Below are positions 33,288-42,275 of a stretch of DNA of 64,000 nt, piece after piece (the first letter of the stretch is position 1; the number at the start of each line of letters is the position of its first letter). This DNA is from Acidobacteriota bacterium (GTDB taxonomy: Bacteria; Acidobacteriota; Vicinamibacteria; Vicinamibacterales; UBA2999). The notes under the pieces are model-generated. The model did no database searches. It was not told the origin of the DNA and saw only the letters and a list, made by a program, of their open reading frames with translations. Where the stretch lies: positions 1 through 64,000 of the forward strand of contig CAUJDN010000014.1 of assembly GCA_963169195.1 (NCBI GenBank). The letters run 5' to 3'. The position numbers were made by a program, and so were the translations under genes.

Positions 33288-34868
33288 ATGCAGCGCCGTG
33301 ACTTCGTCAAGACGTTGAGCGCCGCGGGCGTGGCGCTGTATGCCAGCGACCTCGTGGGCGACCTCGTGGCCCAGTCGCCGCGCGGACAGGTGCTGCAGTC
33401 CCGGTTCAAGGGCCTGTCCGACATGGCGTTGGGCGAGGCCAAGCGCCTGGGGTGCTCGTACGCCGACGTTCGCTTCACCCGGAACGTGAACGACAGCGTC
33501 GCCGTCCGCGACCGCATTGTCACCGACTCGTTCGGCTTCGGCGGCCGCGGGCGGGAGGAGAGCGCGGGCTTCGGGGTCCGCGTCATCCACAGCGGGGTCT
33601 GGGGTTTCGCCAGCAGCCCCATCGTCACCGAGGACGAGATTCGGAGAATCACCGCGCAGGCTACCGAGGTCGCAAAGGCCAGTGCCGTGAGCCGGCGGTT
33701 CCAGGTGAAGCTGGCGCCGGTGCCGGCCTACATCGATTACTGGGCGGTCCCGGTGAAGGTGAAGCCGGATGATGTGCCCCTGGACGACAAGATCGCGTTC
33801 CTCATGCAGATCAACGAGGCCGCGCTGAAGGTCCCGGACGTCATTCGCGTGCAGTCGTCCATGGCCTTCGACTACGAGTGGAAGTATCTGGCCACCTCCG
33901 AGGGGTCGTACATCGAGCAGGAGCTCTGGCGGACGGCGCCGGGCTTCACCGTGTTCGCCCGGAAGGACGGCAAGTTCAAGTCGCGGACGTTCAGCGTGGC
34001 CCCGCGAACCGCCGGGTACGAGGTGGTGACCGAGGGCAGGATGCTGGAGAACGTGGAGCGTATCTGCGCGGAGGCCATCGAGCACTGCATGGCGCCGCCG
34101 GTGGGCGTGGCGCTGAAGGACATCATCATGACCCCCAATCACGCGATGCTCACCATCCATGAGATCGTCGCGCACCCGACCGAGCTGGACCGGGTCGTGG
34201 GCTACGAGGCCAACTACGCCGGCACGAGCTTCGTGAAGATGGACGACATCGGCAAGCGCGTGATGGGATCGAAGCTGTTCAACGTGACGGCGGACCGGAC
34301 CATCGCCGGCGGCATGTGCACGGTGGGCTACGACGACGACGGCGTGAAGTCGCAGTCGTGGCCGCTGGTGCGCGAGGGGCGGCTGGTGGGGCTGCAGACC
34401 AACCGGGAGACGGCGCACTACATCGGCGAGAAGGAGTCCCGCGGCTGCACGTTCGCCACGTCGTGGCGGAACTACCCCTTCCTGCGGATGCCGAACGTCC
34501 ACGTGGACGCGGGGCCGCCGGGCTCTCCGACGCCGGAGGAGATCATCGCCGACACGAAGGACGGCGTGCTCATCGACGGCCGCGGCAGCTACTCGATCGA
34601 TCAGCAGCGCTTCAACGGCCAGTTCGGCGGCGACGCGTTCTGGGAGATCAAGAACGGCAAGAAGACGCGGATGGTGAGCGACGTCACCTACAACGCCATC
34701 ACGACGGACTTCTGGCAGAACCTGGACGCCATCACGGGCCCCGATCACTGGGAGATGTTCGGGACCACCGGCGACGCCAAGGGGCAGCCGGTGCAGATCA
34801 ACCACCCGTCGCACGGCTCGCCGTGGTGCCGAATCAGGCGGATCATGGTGGGGGCGGCGTACTCGTAG
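33288..34868 (+). CDS. tldD: Second TldD family metalloprotease with Tat-like signal
   Basis: A 526-aa paralogue of the protein at 30282. They share the same order of motifs: RLGCSYADVRFTRN, SAGFGVRVIHSGVWGFASSP, HEIVAH within TIHEIVAHPTELDRVVGYE, and SRGCTFATSWRNYPFLRMPN. The N-terminus MQRRDFVKTLSAAGVALYA has a twin-arginine pattern but a weaker consensus. The end, SPWCRIRRIMVGAAYS, matches the paralogue's LLRRIMVGTAYS. It arose by duplication, and is probably the second catalytic partner for the shared E subunit. Confidence 0.92.
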   Translation: MQRRDFVKTLSAAGVALYASDLVGDLVAQSPRGQVLQSRFKGLSDMALGEAKRLGCSYADVRFTRNVNDSVAVRDRIVTDSFGFGGRGREESAGFGVRVIHSGVWGFASSPIVTEDEIRRITAQATEVAKASAVSRRFQVKLAPVPAYIDYWAVPVKVKPDDVPLDDKIAFLMQINEAALKVPDVIRVQSSMAFDYEWKYLATSEGSYIEQELWRTAPGFTVFARKDGKFKSRTFSVAPRTAGYEVVTEGRMLENVERICAEAIEHCMAPPVGVALKDIIMTPNHAMLTIHEIVAHPTELDRVVGYEANYAGTSFVKMDDIGKRVMGSKLFNVTADRTIAGGMCTVGYDDDGVKSQSWPLVREGRLVGLQTNRETAHYIGEKESRGCTFATSWRNYPFLRMPNVHVDAGPPGSPTPEEIIADTKDGVLIDGRGSYSIDQQRFNGQFGGDAFWEIKNGKKTRMVSDVTYNAITTDFWQNLDAITGPDHWEMFGTTGDAKGQPVQINHPSHGSPWCRIRRIMVGAAYS

Positions 34869-34937
34869 GCGGCCGGGCTGCGCTTCGCGCGGCCAGCCCG
34901 GGCCAGCCCCCCGGGCGCACGTGCGACACAATGAACC

Positions 34938-35987
34938 ATGCCGCATATCCTGTCGGTGGCCACGGCCGCGCCGCCGCACCGTATCGACCAGGCCACCATC
35001 CGCCGCGAGTTCTCCCGGCTCTGCGCCGGGATTCCTCACGTCGAACGTCTCATGCCGGTCTTCGATCGGTCCGGCGTCGAGGCGCGTCGGTTGATTCATC
35101 AGCCGGAGTGGTATCTCCAGGAGCGCAGCTGGGACGACCGCAACCGCGAGTATCAGGACCGCGCGCTCGAACTGGCCGAACGCGCCGCGCGTGACAGCCT
35201 CAACCAGGCCGGGGTGACGGCCGACCAGATCGATCACATCTACTTCGTCTCGACGACCGGTCTGGCCACTCCGAGCCTGGATGCGCTCATCGCCGGGCGG
35301 CTCGGCATGCGGTCCACGGTGCGGCGGTCGCCGCTCTTCGGGCTGGGCTGCGCCGCCGGCGCTGGCGCCCTGTCGCGCGCGGCCGACGTGCTGACGGCGC
35401 GCCCGGGTGACCGCGCCCTGGTCGTGTCGGTCGAGATCTGCAGCCTCGTCTTCTCGAAGGAAGCGAAGACGCCGACCGATCTCATCGGCGTGGCGCTGTT
35501 CGGTGACGGCGCCGCGGCGGCCGTGCTGGCGGGCGACGCCACCGGCGCCCCCGGCGTGCGTGTCGTGGCCACCGAGACGTGGATGTGTCCCGACGCGAAG
35601 CACCTGATGGGGTGGAACTTCACGAGCGACGGTATGCGACTCGTGCTGGCGAGGGACATTCCGGAGGTGGTGCGGGACCGCATTGCGCCGGTCGTCAGCG
35701 AGTTCGTGGCACGCCACGGCACGACGGTCAACGCGCTCGATCACCACGTGCTCCACCCGGGCGGCCCGAGGGTGATGTCCACGTACCGCTCGTCCCTCAA
35801 CCTGCCCGATGAGGCGCTCGACATTGCGCGGTCGTGCATGCGCGAGTACGGCAACCTGTCGAGCGCGGCGGTCCTGTTCATGCTGAGCGATCTGATGTCG
35901 AGCGGCCGGCCGAAACCAGGTGACCGTGGCCTGATGCTAGCGCTCGGCCCGGGATTCGGCGCCGAAATGCTGGTGCTGACGTGGTAG
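34938..35987 (+). CDS. Type III polyketide synthase (chalcone/stilbene synthase family)
   Basis: A 349-aa thiolase-fold enzyme that condenses acyl-CoA starters with malonyl-CoA to make alkylpyrones, resorcinols or phloroglucinols. The catalytic triad is visible: Cys138 in LFGLGCAAGAGAL, His273 in HHVLHPGGPRV, and Asn306 in YGNLSSAAVLFML. FGDGAAAAVL and the C-terminal GPGFGAEMLVLTW are family signatures. Length is normal. The two downstream genes overlap it or each other, which forms a small biosynthetic operon. Confidence 0.93.
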   Translation: MPHILSVATAAPPHRIDQATIRREFSRLCAGIPHVERLMPVFDRSGVEARRLIHQPEWYLQERSWDDRNREYQDRALELAERAARDSLNQAGVTADQIDHIYFVSTTGLATPSLDALIAGRLGMRSTVRRSPLFGLGCAAGAGALSRAADVLTARPGDRALVVSVEICSLVFSKEAKTPTDLIGVALFGDGAAAAVLAGDATGAPGVRVVATETWMCPDAKHLMGWNFTSDGMRLVLARDIPEVVRDRIAPVVSEFVARHGTTVNALDHHVLHPGGPRVMSTYRSSLNLPDEALDIARSCMREYGNLSSAAVLFMLSDLMSSGRPKPGDRGLMLALGPGFGAEMLVLTW

Positions 35988-37018
35988 TCGACGTCGCGAT
36001 CGTCGGCGCGGGTCCCGCCGGCGCAGCGCTGGCGATCGAACTCGGGCAGCGCGGCGTGCGCGTGAACCTGTACGAGAAGGCCCGCGCACCGCGGCTCAAG
36101 GCCTGCGGCGAAGGCCTCCTGCCGCACGGCGTGGCCGCGCTCTCGGCGACGGCGGGCTCGTTGCCGGTCGCGCCCGTCGTACGGGGACTGCGTTTCGTGG
36201 TCGGTGGCCGGTCGGTCGAGGCGGACTTCCCGGAAGGGCCGGGACTGGTCGTTCGCCGCGATCGGCTGCACGCGTGGCTGCTCGATCGCGTGGCGGCAGT
36301 TCCCGGCGTTGACGTGCGGCTGGGGCGGTCGTATGTCCCAGACGGCGCGCGCTGGGTGGTAGGGGCCGACGGCACACGGTCGCTGTTCCATCGCCGTCTG
36401 CCCGCGTACCGGCCGGCGGTACGACGCGTCGGCCTGTCGACGCACGTCGCCGGCATCGAGGGCGTGCGCGACCAGGTGGAGGTGTTCTTCCATCCCCTGG
36501 GCGAGATCTACGTGGCGCCGTCGGGTACCGGCGAGGCGCTCGTCGCCGCGTTGCTCTACCAGCGGACCTTCCGCCGCGACGGGCTGACGCTGCTGCTCCG
36601 CGACATACCCGAGTTGCGCGCCAGGACCACACACATCGAGATGACGACGCCACTGCTGGCCGCCGCGCCCCTGGGGTTGCGGGTACCGCGCGTCATCGAC
36701 GGTAACCTGCTGCTCATCGGCGATGCGGCCGGCGCGCCCGATCCGGTGACCGGCGATGGTATGGCGATGGCCTTCGCGTCGGTGAAGCCGGCCGCCGACG
36801 CGATCGTCGGCGGCGACCTCCGTGCCTACGAGCAGACGCGGCTCGCGATGGGGCGAACGTCCGAGCGGCTCGGACGCCTGATTCTGCGCATCGCACGTGT
36901 CGATGCGCGCGCCGCGCGCACGCTGCTCGGCCGCCCGTCGCTCGTGCCCACGCTCGTCGACGTCGCCATCGCGCGACGTGCCCTCAATGCGGCAACGCTG
37001 CTGCGGGCGGTGCTGTGA
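35981..37018 (+). CDS. FAD-dependent monooxygenase/reductase in type III PKS cluster
   Basis: A 345-aa flavoprotein. It has the N-terminal VAIVGAGPAGAALAIELGQRG and KACGEGLLP motifs, an RRDRLHAWL substrate/FAD segment, and the second FAD motif NLLLIGDAAGAPDPVTGDGMAMAF (~240-265). The GTG start overlaps the PKS stop by seven bases. By analogy with Streptomyces srs-type clusters it may hydroxylate the polyketide ring to a quinol/quinone. Its sequence equally resembles geranylgeranyl reductases. No substrate can be fixed. Confidence 0.87.
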   Translation: MVVDVAIVGAGPAGAALAIELGQRGVRVNLYEKARAPRLKACGEGLLPHGVAALSATAGSLPVAPVVRGLRFVVGGRSVEADFPEGPGLVVRRDRLHAWLLDRVAAVPGVDVRLGRSYVPDGARWVVGADGTRSLFHRRLPAYRPAVRRVGLSTHVAGIEGVRDQVEVFFHPLGEIYVAPSGTGEALVAALLYQRTFRRDGLTLLLRDIPELRARTTHIEMTTPLLAAAPLGLRVPRVIDGNLLLIGDAAGAPDPVTGDGMAMAFASVKPAADAIVGGDLRAYEQTRLAMGRTSERLGRLILRIARVDARAARTLLGRPSLVPTLVDVAIARRALNAATLLRAVL

Positions 37019-37770
37019 CGATGCGAGCGGGCGGGGACGGCGACGGATTCGCGCGCCGGATCCATCAGCACGAGATTCTCGACGACCACGAGCCGGAGCA
37101 GGTGGTCGTCGACCGCATCTACACGTTCCTCGCCATGGCGAACCGGCGCTTCGGCGGCGCCGCCGCGACGATCGCTCGGTTCGAGCAGTTCAGCCGCGGA
37201 TGGTGTTCCGGGGAACGCATCGACGTGCTCGACATCGCGTCTGGAGCCGCCGACATCCCGCGGGCGCTCATCGCCTGGGGACGCCGGCGTGGGTTCGACG
37301 TGCGGGTGACCGCACTCGACATCTCGCGATCAGCACTTGGCTACGCACGCCGTTCGGGTCCACCGGACGACCGGTTGCGCCTGCTGTGCGCAGACATCAC
37401 GCGGCCGTTCTGCCGGGACCAATCGTTCGACTACGTCACGAGCGCGCTGTTCTTTCATCATCTGACCGATGCGCAGGTAGTCGACGTGCTGCGCCTGTCG
37501 GACCGCCTGGCGCGGCGCGGCATGGTCATCAACGACCTCACTCGCTGCCGGCGGACGTGGCTGCTGACCTGGTTGCTGACCTGGCCCTTCCATCCGATCC
37601 TCCATCACGACGGGCCGCTCTCGGTCCGGCGCGCGCTGACGCCGGGTGAATTCATGGCCCACGCCAGCGCGGCCGGCATCGACTGGCTCACCATCGAGCG
37701 GCACTTCGCAGAGCGGATAACGGTGGCGGGGGAGAGAAAGATGGTCCGGCAGGTCCGGTGGGTGCAGTAG
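37015..37770 (+). CDS. SAM-dependent methyltransferase in type III PKS cluster
   Basis: A 251-aa class I methyltransferase. IDVLDIASGAADIPRALI is motif I (with S for the usual second G), VRVTALDISRSALGYA is the adenosine-binding strand, and YVTSALFFHHLTDAQVVDVL and MVINDL are later motifs. It resembles UbiE-like and C-/O-methyltransferases found beside type III PKS genes. GTG 37015 overlaps the flavoprotein stop; ATG 37021 is the alternative. It is probably the tailoring enzyme for the polyketide or quinone. Confidence 0.88.
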   Translation: MTMRAGGDGDGFARRIHQHEILDDHEPEQVVVDRIYTFLAMANRRFGGAAATIARFEQFSRGWCSGERIDVLDIASGAADIPRALIAWGRRRGFDVRVTALDISRSALGYARRSGPPDDRLRLLCADITRPFCRDQSFDYVTSALFFHHLTDAQVVDVLRLSDRLARRGMVINDLTRCRRTWLLTWLLTWPFHPILHHDGPLSVRRALTPGEFMAHASAAGIDWLTIERHFAERITVAGERKMVRQVRWVQ

Positions 37771-37890
37771 GTGCGGTGCGTACTGACGGCCGTGCCTGCG
37801 GGGAGCCGGTTTCGTGGGGCGCCGGGGGGCGGTTCTGAAGCACCCGGCGTGGAGTTGCCCTGAGGGCGCGCTTCCGGCCGTCCCGATTGA

Positions 37891-38229
<339 letters not shown>

Positions 38230-38397
38230 CGGCCTCGCCGGCTCTGCCGGCTCGGCAGGACCCGACGCGCGGGGCGCACCCACGGCCCGAAGGGCCGTCG
38301 ACCGAGCGGCGCAGTCGCGAGGCCCACCCAGGGCCCACATGCCGAAGGCGTGCCACCGCAGGCCCACTGGCGGCCCACCGCGCGCGACGTGCGCGGG

Positions 38398-39123
38398 CTA
38401 CGCCGTCAGCGCGTAGGCCACGATGTTGACCGCGAACTTCGTGTTGTCGCCGCGCTGGAAGCGCTTGTTGCGCCAGTCGTAGTCCCACTCGCAACCGTAG
38501 TCCTTGTTCGAGTAGATCACGCCCAGGCGGCCCTCGTGCTCGACGCCGCGGAGGTAGTCGTGCACCAGGTCGTCGCCCCAGCCGTTCAGCTCGTGCGCGG
38601 TTTGCGGCGGCCCCTCGGGGAAGGGGAAGAAGGCCCGATAGAGCTGGTGCACGGTCGGCAGCTTCGCGAGCGTCTGCGGGCCCGGGAAGATGCGCCGCAT
38701 CTCGGCCTCGAACGACGTGGCGTAGAGGCCGGCGATGTCGTGATTGCAGTCGTCAGAGAACAGCAGGCCGCCGTGCTCGACGTACTGCCGGAGTCGCTCG
38801 CGCTCCTTCTCACTGAACCGCACCAGCTTGTGCCCGGTCATGAACACGAACGGGAAGGCGCCGAGTTCCTCCGAGTCCGCCGTGATCACCACCTCTTCCG
38901 GATACACGGGGACGTTCGTGTACTCGACCACCGAGTTGAGCACGTTGGCCGCGACCTTCGGGTTGTAGTCCCAGTCGCCGGAATCGTAGCGCAGGCGGGC
39001 GAACACGAATTCGTGCGCACGAGGACGGCCTGCTGGGCGCGCCTGTTGGGAGGCAGCCTGGCCAGGCAGCGCGAGCCCCGCCAGGGCCGCGGACGCCGAT
39101 GCCATGAACCCCCGCCGGGACAA
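38398..39123 (-). CDS. Exported DUF4159 domain protein
   Basis: A 241-aa protein. After a twin-arginine-like N-terminus (SRRGFMASASAALAGLALPG) comes the DUF4159 core: FVFARLRYDSGDWDYNPKVAANVLNSV, PFVFMTGHKLVRFSEKERERLRQYVEHGGLLFSDDC, and GRLGVIYSNKDYGCEWDYDW. The fold resembles class I glutamine amidotransferases. The function is unknown; it often accompanies MoxR/BatA modules. No ATG gives a complete Tat signal. TTG 39123 does, and an ATG at the GFMAS position would lose the twin arginines. The open frame upstream runs through a repeat. Confidence 0.78.
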   Translation of the reverse strand: MSRRGFMASASAALAGLALPGQAASQQARPAGRPRAHEFVFARLRYDSGDWDYNPKVAANVLNSVVEYTNVPVYPEEVVITADSEELGAFPFVFMTGHKLVRFSEKERERLRQYVEHGGLLFSDDCNHDIAGLYATSFEAEMRRIFPGPQTLAKLPTVHQLYRAFFPFPEGPPQTAHELNGWGDDLVHDYLRGVEHEGRLGVIYSNKDYGCEWDYDWRNKRFQRGDNTKFAVNIVAYALTA

Positions 39124-39146
39124 AGAGAGCGGACGCCGAGCCTGGG

Positions 39147-39300
39147 CCGCAGATGACGCAGAAGCCGCAGATGACACAGATGACGCAGATGACAAAGATT
39201 CAGTGAGGGGGTGCGCGATTGGACGCCCTTCAGCCGCGTCCTTCGCCGATCCCCTCATCTGAGCCATCTGCGTCATCTGCGGCTCTTGGGTCATCTGCGC
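39147..39300. repeat. Inverted array of CAGATGACG-type repeats
   Basis: The left part (39147-39198) holds four to five copies of GCAGATGAC, and the right part (~39253-39300) holds copies of its reverse complement. A perfect 16-base inverted repeat pairs 39147-39162 with 39267-39282. It separates the HMG-CoA lyase gene, whose stop lies inside it, from the DUF4159 gene. The transcript could fold into a long hairpin that acts as a terminator or mRNA stabiliser. Confidence 0.75.
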
Positions 39301-40205
39301 TCTCTGGGTGCCGTCTGGGTTGCCTGCAGGTACCGCGAAGGCAGGGCGTGGTCTATGGAGCCCCTCAGCGTCTGTGAGGCAGCGACGACGCCCTCCAGCG
39401 ACACACCCGTCTCGATCCCCATCCCGTGCAGCATGTAGAGCAGGTCCTCGGTCGCGAGGTTGCCGGACGCGCCGGGCGCATACGGGCAGCCACCCAGGCC
39501 TCCGGCGGCGCTGTCGAACGTGGTGACGCCGTACTGCAGGCCGGCCAGCACATTCGCGAGCGCCGTGCCGCGGGTGTCGTGCAGGTGCAGCGCCACCTGC
39601 GGCAGCGGCACGCGCGCGGTGACCTCGTCGAGCACCTGGGCAATCTGCCCGGGGTGGGCCACGCCGATGGTGTCGCTGACGGCCACCTCGAAGACGCCCA
39701 GGTCCAGTAACCGCGCAGCGACCTCCGCGACGCGGACCGGCGGGACGTGCCCCTCGAACGGGCAGCCGAAGCACGTCGACAAGTACCCGCGGACGCGCAT
39801 CCCCGTGGCGAGGGCCCCGTCGCAGACCGCCTTGTAGGTTGCGATCGACTCCCCGATGGTCTGGTTGATGTTGCGCTGGCTGAACGTCTCCGACGCCGCC
39901 GCGAAGATGGCGATCTCCGCGACGCCGGCGTCGCGCGCCCGCGCCAGGCCGGCCAGGTTCGGCACGAGCGCCGTGTAGCGCGTCCCGGAACGCCGGGTGA
40001 TGCCGGCGAAGACCTCGGTCGCGTCGGCCATCTGCGGCACCCATTTCGGCGAGACGAACGCCGAGACCTCGATGACCTTGTGGCCGGCGGCCGAAAGGGC
40101 ATCGATGAACGCGATCTTCGCGGTCGTGGGCACGACGCCGCGCTCGTTCTGCAGGCCGTCACGCGGCCCGACCTCGACGATGGTGACCCGCGTCGGAAGC
40201 GTCAT
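39291..40205 (-). CDS. liuE: Hydroxymethylglutaryl-CoA lyase
   Basis: A 304-aa TIM-barrel lyase that cleaves HMG-CoA to acetoacetate and acetyl-CoA, the last step of leucine breakdown. The N-terminus VTIVEVGPRDGLQNE is the family signature with catalytic Arg/Asp. VSAFVSPKWVPQMAD, VSDTIGVAHPGQI and the HLHDTRGTALANVLAG metal site (HxH) follow. GGLGGCPYAPGASGN carries the catalytic Cys loop. Length matches bacterial LiuE (~300). It starts five bases after the biotin-carrier gene and ends the leftward operon. Confidence 0.95.
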   Translation of the reverse strand: MTLPTRVTIVEVGPRDGLQNERGVVPTTAKIAFIDALSAAGHKVIEVSAFVSPKWVPQMADATEVFAGITRRSGTRYTALVPNLAGLARARDAGVAEIAIFAAASETFSQRNINQTIGESIATYKAVCDGALATGMRVRGYLSTCFGCPFEGHVPPVRVAEVAARLLDLGVFEVAVSDTIGVAHPGQIAQVLDEVTARVPLPQVALHLHDTRGTALANVLAGLQYGVTTFDSAAGGLGGCPYAPGASGNLATEDLLYMLHGMGIETGVSLEGVVAASQTLRGSIDHALPSRYLQATQTAPRERR

Positions 40206-40209
40206 CGTC

Positions 40210-40683
40210 TCATTCCAGCTCGACGAGGGACACGCCCGGCTGGACGAGCTCTCCCTGGGCGCAGCGCACGGCCTTGACCACGCCTGCACGAGGCGCGCGG
40301 ATCGGCAGCTCCATCTTCATCGCTTCCAGGACCAGCACCGTAGCGCCCTCCGCGATCTCCTGGCCCGGGGCAACCAGGATCTTCACGACGGTGGCCGGCA
40401 TGGGCGCGGCCATCGCGCCCGCATGACCGGACCTCCGCCCGCTCGATCGCGACGACGCGCCGCCCAGCTCGATGACGGCGACCTGCCCGTCCACTGCGAC
40501 CCATCGGGCGCCGCCAGCCTCGGCCACCGCCACCCGCCAGCGCTGCCCACCGTCCGCCACCAGGTAAATCCCTGGCGACACGGCCGTCACACGGTATCCG
40601 CGGCCGTCGACGTGAACGTGGCCGTTCGAGTCGAGCCGAGCGGCCACATCGCGCGCGCCCACGCGAAGCGTGATCGACGTCAT
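40210..40683 (-). CDS. Biotin carboxyl carrier subunit (split from MccA)
   Basis: A 157-aa protein whose C-terminal half is a biotinyl domain with Lys123 in LVLEAMKMELPI, after AAPMPATVVKILVAPGQ. The N-terminal ~75 residues resemble the BT linker domain of acyl-CoA carboxylase alpha subunits. In most bacteria this is fused to the biotin carboxylase. Here it is separate, its ATG overlapping the biotin carboxylase stop by one base (TGATG). Together the two are ~656 aa, the size of a normal MccA. Confidence 0.92.
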   Translation of the reverse strand: MTSITLRVGARDVAARLDSNGHVHVDGRGYRVTAVSPGIYLVADGGQRWRVAVAEAGGARWVAVDGQVAVIELGGASSRSSGRRSGHAGAMAAPMPATVVKILVAPGQEIAEGATVLVLEAMKMELPIRAPRAGVVKAVRCAQGELVQPGVSLVELE

Positions 40684-42182
40684 CAGCCCCGCCAGCCTCC
40701 GAGTGAATGAAACGGATCGATGCCACCGGCCGACTCGCGGCGCGTGGTGGTGGCGGTTGCCCGCGGCGCGGCGTGCGCCGCCGCGGCCGCCAGGGCCGCG
40801 GGCGGAATGTCGGCCGGCATCAACGCGCGCACGGCGTCACCCTCGCGGTCGAGGAAGCCGGTGTCGATGGCGCCCTCGATGAACCGCGGGTGCTCGAGCA
40901 ACGTGAGGAGAAACGGGATGTTGGTCCGGACACCGAGGATGTAGCACTCGCGGAGTGCCTCCACCGCACGCCGGCGGGTGGCCTCGCGCGTTTCACCCCA
41001 GACGATGAGCTTGGCGATCATCGGGTCGTAGTGGACCGTGATCTCTCCGCCCTCCACGACCCCGCTGTCCACGCGGATGCCGGGCCCGCGGGGCTCGCGG
41101 TAGAGGAGCAGCGGCCCCGCCTGGGGCAGGAATCCCTGCCCCGGGTCCTCGGCGTAGACGCGGCACTCGATGGCGTGGCCACGCTGCGCGAGCGACGCCT
41201 GCGACCATGGAAGGGGCTCTCCCGATGCCACCCGGAGCTGGGCGTGCACGAGGTCCACCCCCACCACCATCTCGGTGACCGGGTGCTCCACCTGCAGCCG
41301 CGTGTTCATCTCGAGGAAGTAGAAGCGCGCCGTGTCGCCGGCGCCCTCGAGCAGGAACTCCACCGTGCCTGCGTTCTGGTAGCCCGCCGCGCGCGCGGCG
41401 GCGACCGCCGCCTCGCCCATGCGCGCGCGGAGGGCGGGCGACAGCGCCTCGGACGGGCTCTCCTCGATCATCTTCTGGTGGCGGCGCTGTACCGAGCACT
41501 CGCGCTCGAACAGGTGCACGGCGTTCCCGTGCGCGTCGGCGAACACCTGCACCTCCACGTGGCGCGGCCGCTCCACGAGGCGTTCGACGTAGAGCGTGCC
41601 GTCCCCGAACGCCGCCTGGGCCTCGCGTCGCGCCTGCGCCACGGCTTCGGCCACCTCGTCGCGCTCGCGCACGACCTTCATGCCGATGCCGCCGCCGCCC
41701 GCGGAGGGCTTGACGAGCACGGGGAACCCGACGCGCGCGGCCGCCGCCGCCAGCGCCCACTCCGACTGGTCCTCGGGCGCTTCGCCCGGCACCACCGGCA
41801 CGCCTGCGCCTTCCATCAGCTGCCGCGCACCGACCTTCGAGCCCATGCGATCGATGGCCGTGGAGGGCGGGCCGACGAAGATGATGCCGGCCTCCTCGCA
41901 CGCGCGCGCGAAATGCGTGCGCTCGGAGAGGAAGCCGTAGCCCGGGTGAATGGCATCGGCCCCCGAGGAGCGAGCCGCGTCGAGCAGGGCCGGCCCGTTC
42001 AGATAGCTCTCGCGCGGAGGCGCCGGGCCAAGCCGCACGGCCCGGTCTGCTGCCAGCACGTGCGGCGCATGCGCATCGGCGTCGGAGTAGACGGCGACCG
42101 TGTCGATGCCCAGCTCGCGACAGGCACGGATGACTCGCACCGCGATCTCACCCCGGTTGGCGATCAGAAGACGCTTGATCAT
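40683..42182 (-). CDS. Acyl-CoA carboxylase biotin carboxylase subunit (methylcrotonyl-CoA type)
   Basis: A 499-aa ATP-grasp enzyme that carboxylates biotin. MIKRLLIANRGEIAVRVIRAC opens the preATP-grasp domain. VLVKPSAGGGGIGMKVV is the glycine-rich ATP loop, ECSVQRRHQKMIEESPS and FLEMNTRLQVEHPVTEMV carry the metal and catalytic residues, and the C-terminal domain contains IECRVYAEDP. The last ~35 residues (Ala-rich, then GGIDPFHSLGGWRG) are a linker. It lies in an operon with MccB, enoyl-CoA hydratase and HMG-CoA lyase, which points to 3-methylcrotonyl-CoA rather than acetyl- or propionyl-CoA. Confidence 0.93.
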   Translation of the reverse strand: MIKRLLIANRGEIAVRVIRACRELGIDTVAVYSDADAHAPHVLAADRAVRLGPAPPRESYLNGPALLDAARSSGADAIHPGYGFLSERTHFARACEEAGIIFVGPPSTAIDRMGSKVGARQLMEGAGVPVVPGEAPEDQSEWALAAAAARVGFPVLVKPSAGGGGIGMKVVRERDEVAEAVAQARREAQAAFGDGTLYVERLVERPRHVEVQVFADAHGNAVHLFERECSVQRRHQKMIEESPSEALSPALRARMGEAAVAAARAAGYQNAGTVEFLLEGAGDTARFYFLEMNTRLQVEHPVTEMVVGVDLVHAQLRVASGEPLPWSQASLAQRGHAIECRVYAEDPGQGFLPQAGPLLLYREPRGPGIRVDSGVVEGGEITVHYDPMIAKLIVWGETREATRRRAVEALRECYILGVRTNIPFLLTLLEHPRFIEGAIDTGFLDREGDAVRALMPADIPPAALAAAAAHAAPRATATTTRRESAGGIDPFHSLGGWRG

Positions 42183-42189
42183 CGTCAGA

Positions 42190-42272
42190 ACGCATGAACC
42201 CGAGAACCCCAGAACCCCCGAACCTCAGAACCTCCAGAACCTCCAGAACCTCCAGAACCTCCAGAACCCGAG
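42190..42272. repeat. AGAACCTCC short tandem repeat
   Basis: On the plus strand the 9-base unit CTCCAGAAC repeats four times after a more diverged CCCGAGAACCCCAGAACC stretch. It fills the space between the enoyl-CoA hydratase stop and the biotin carboxylase start, inside the leucine operon. It is the same family as the repeats at 14809-14926 and 43059-43128. Confidence 0.85.
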
Positions 42273-42275
42273 TGC

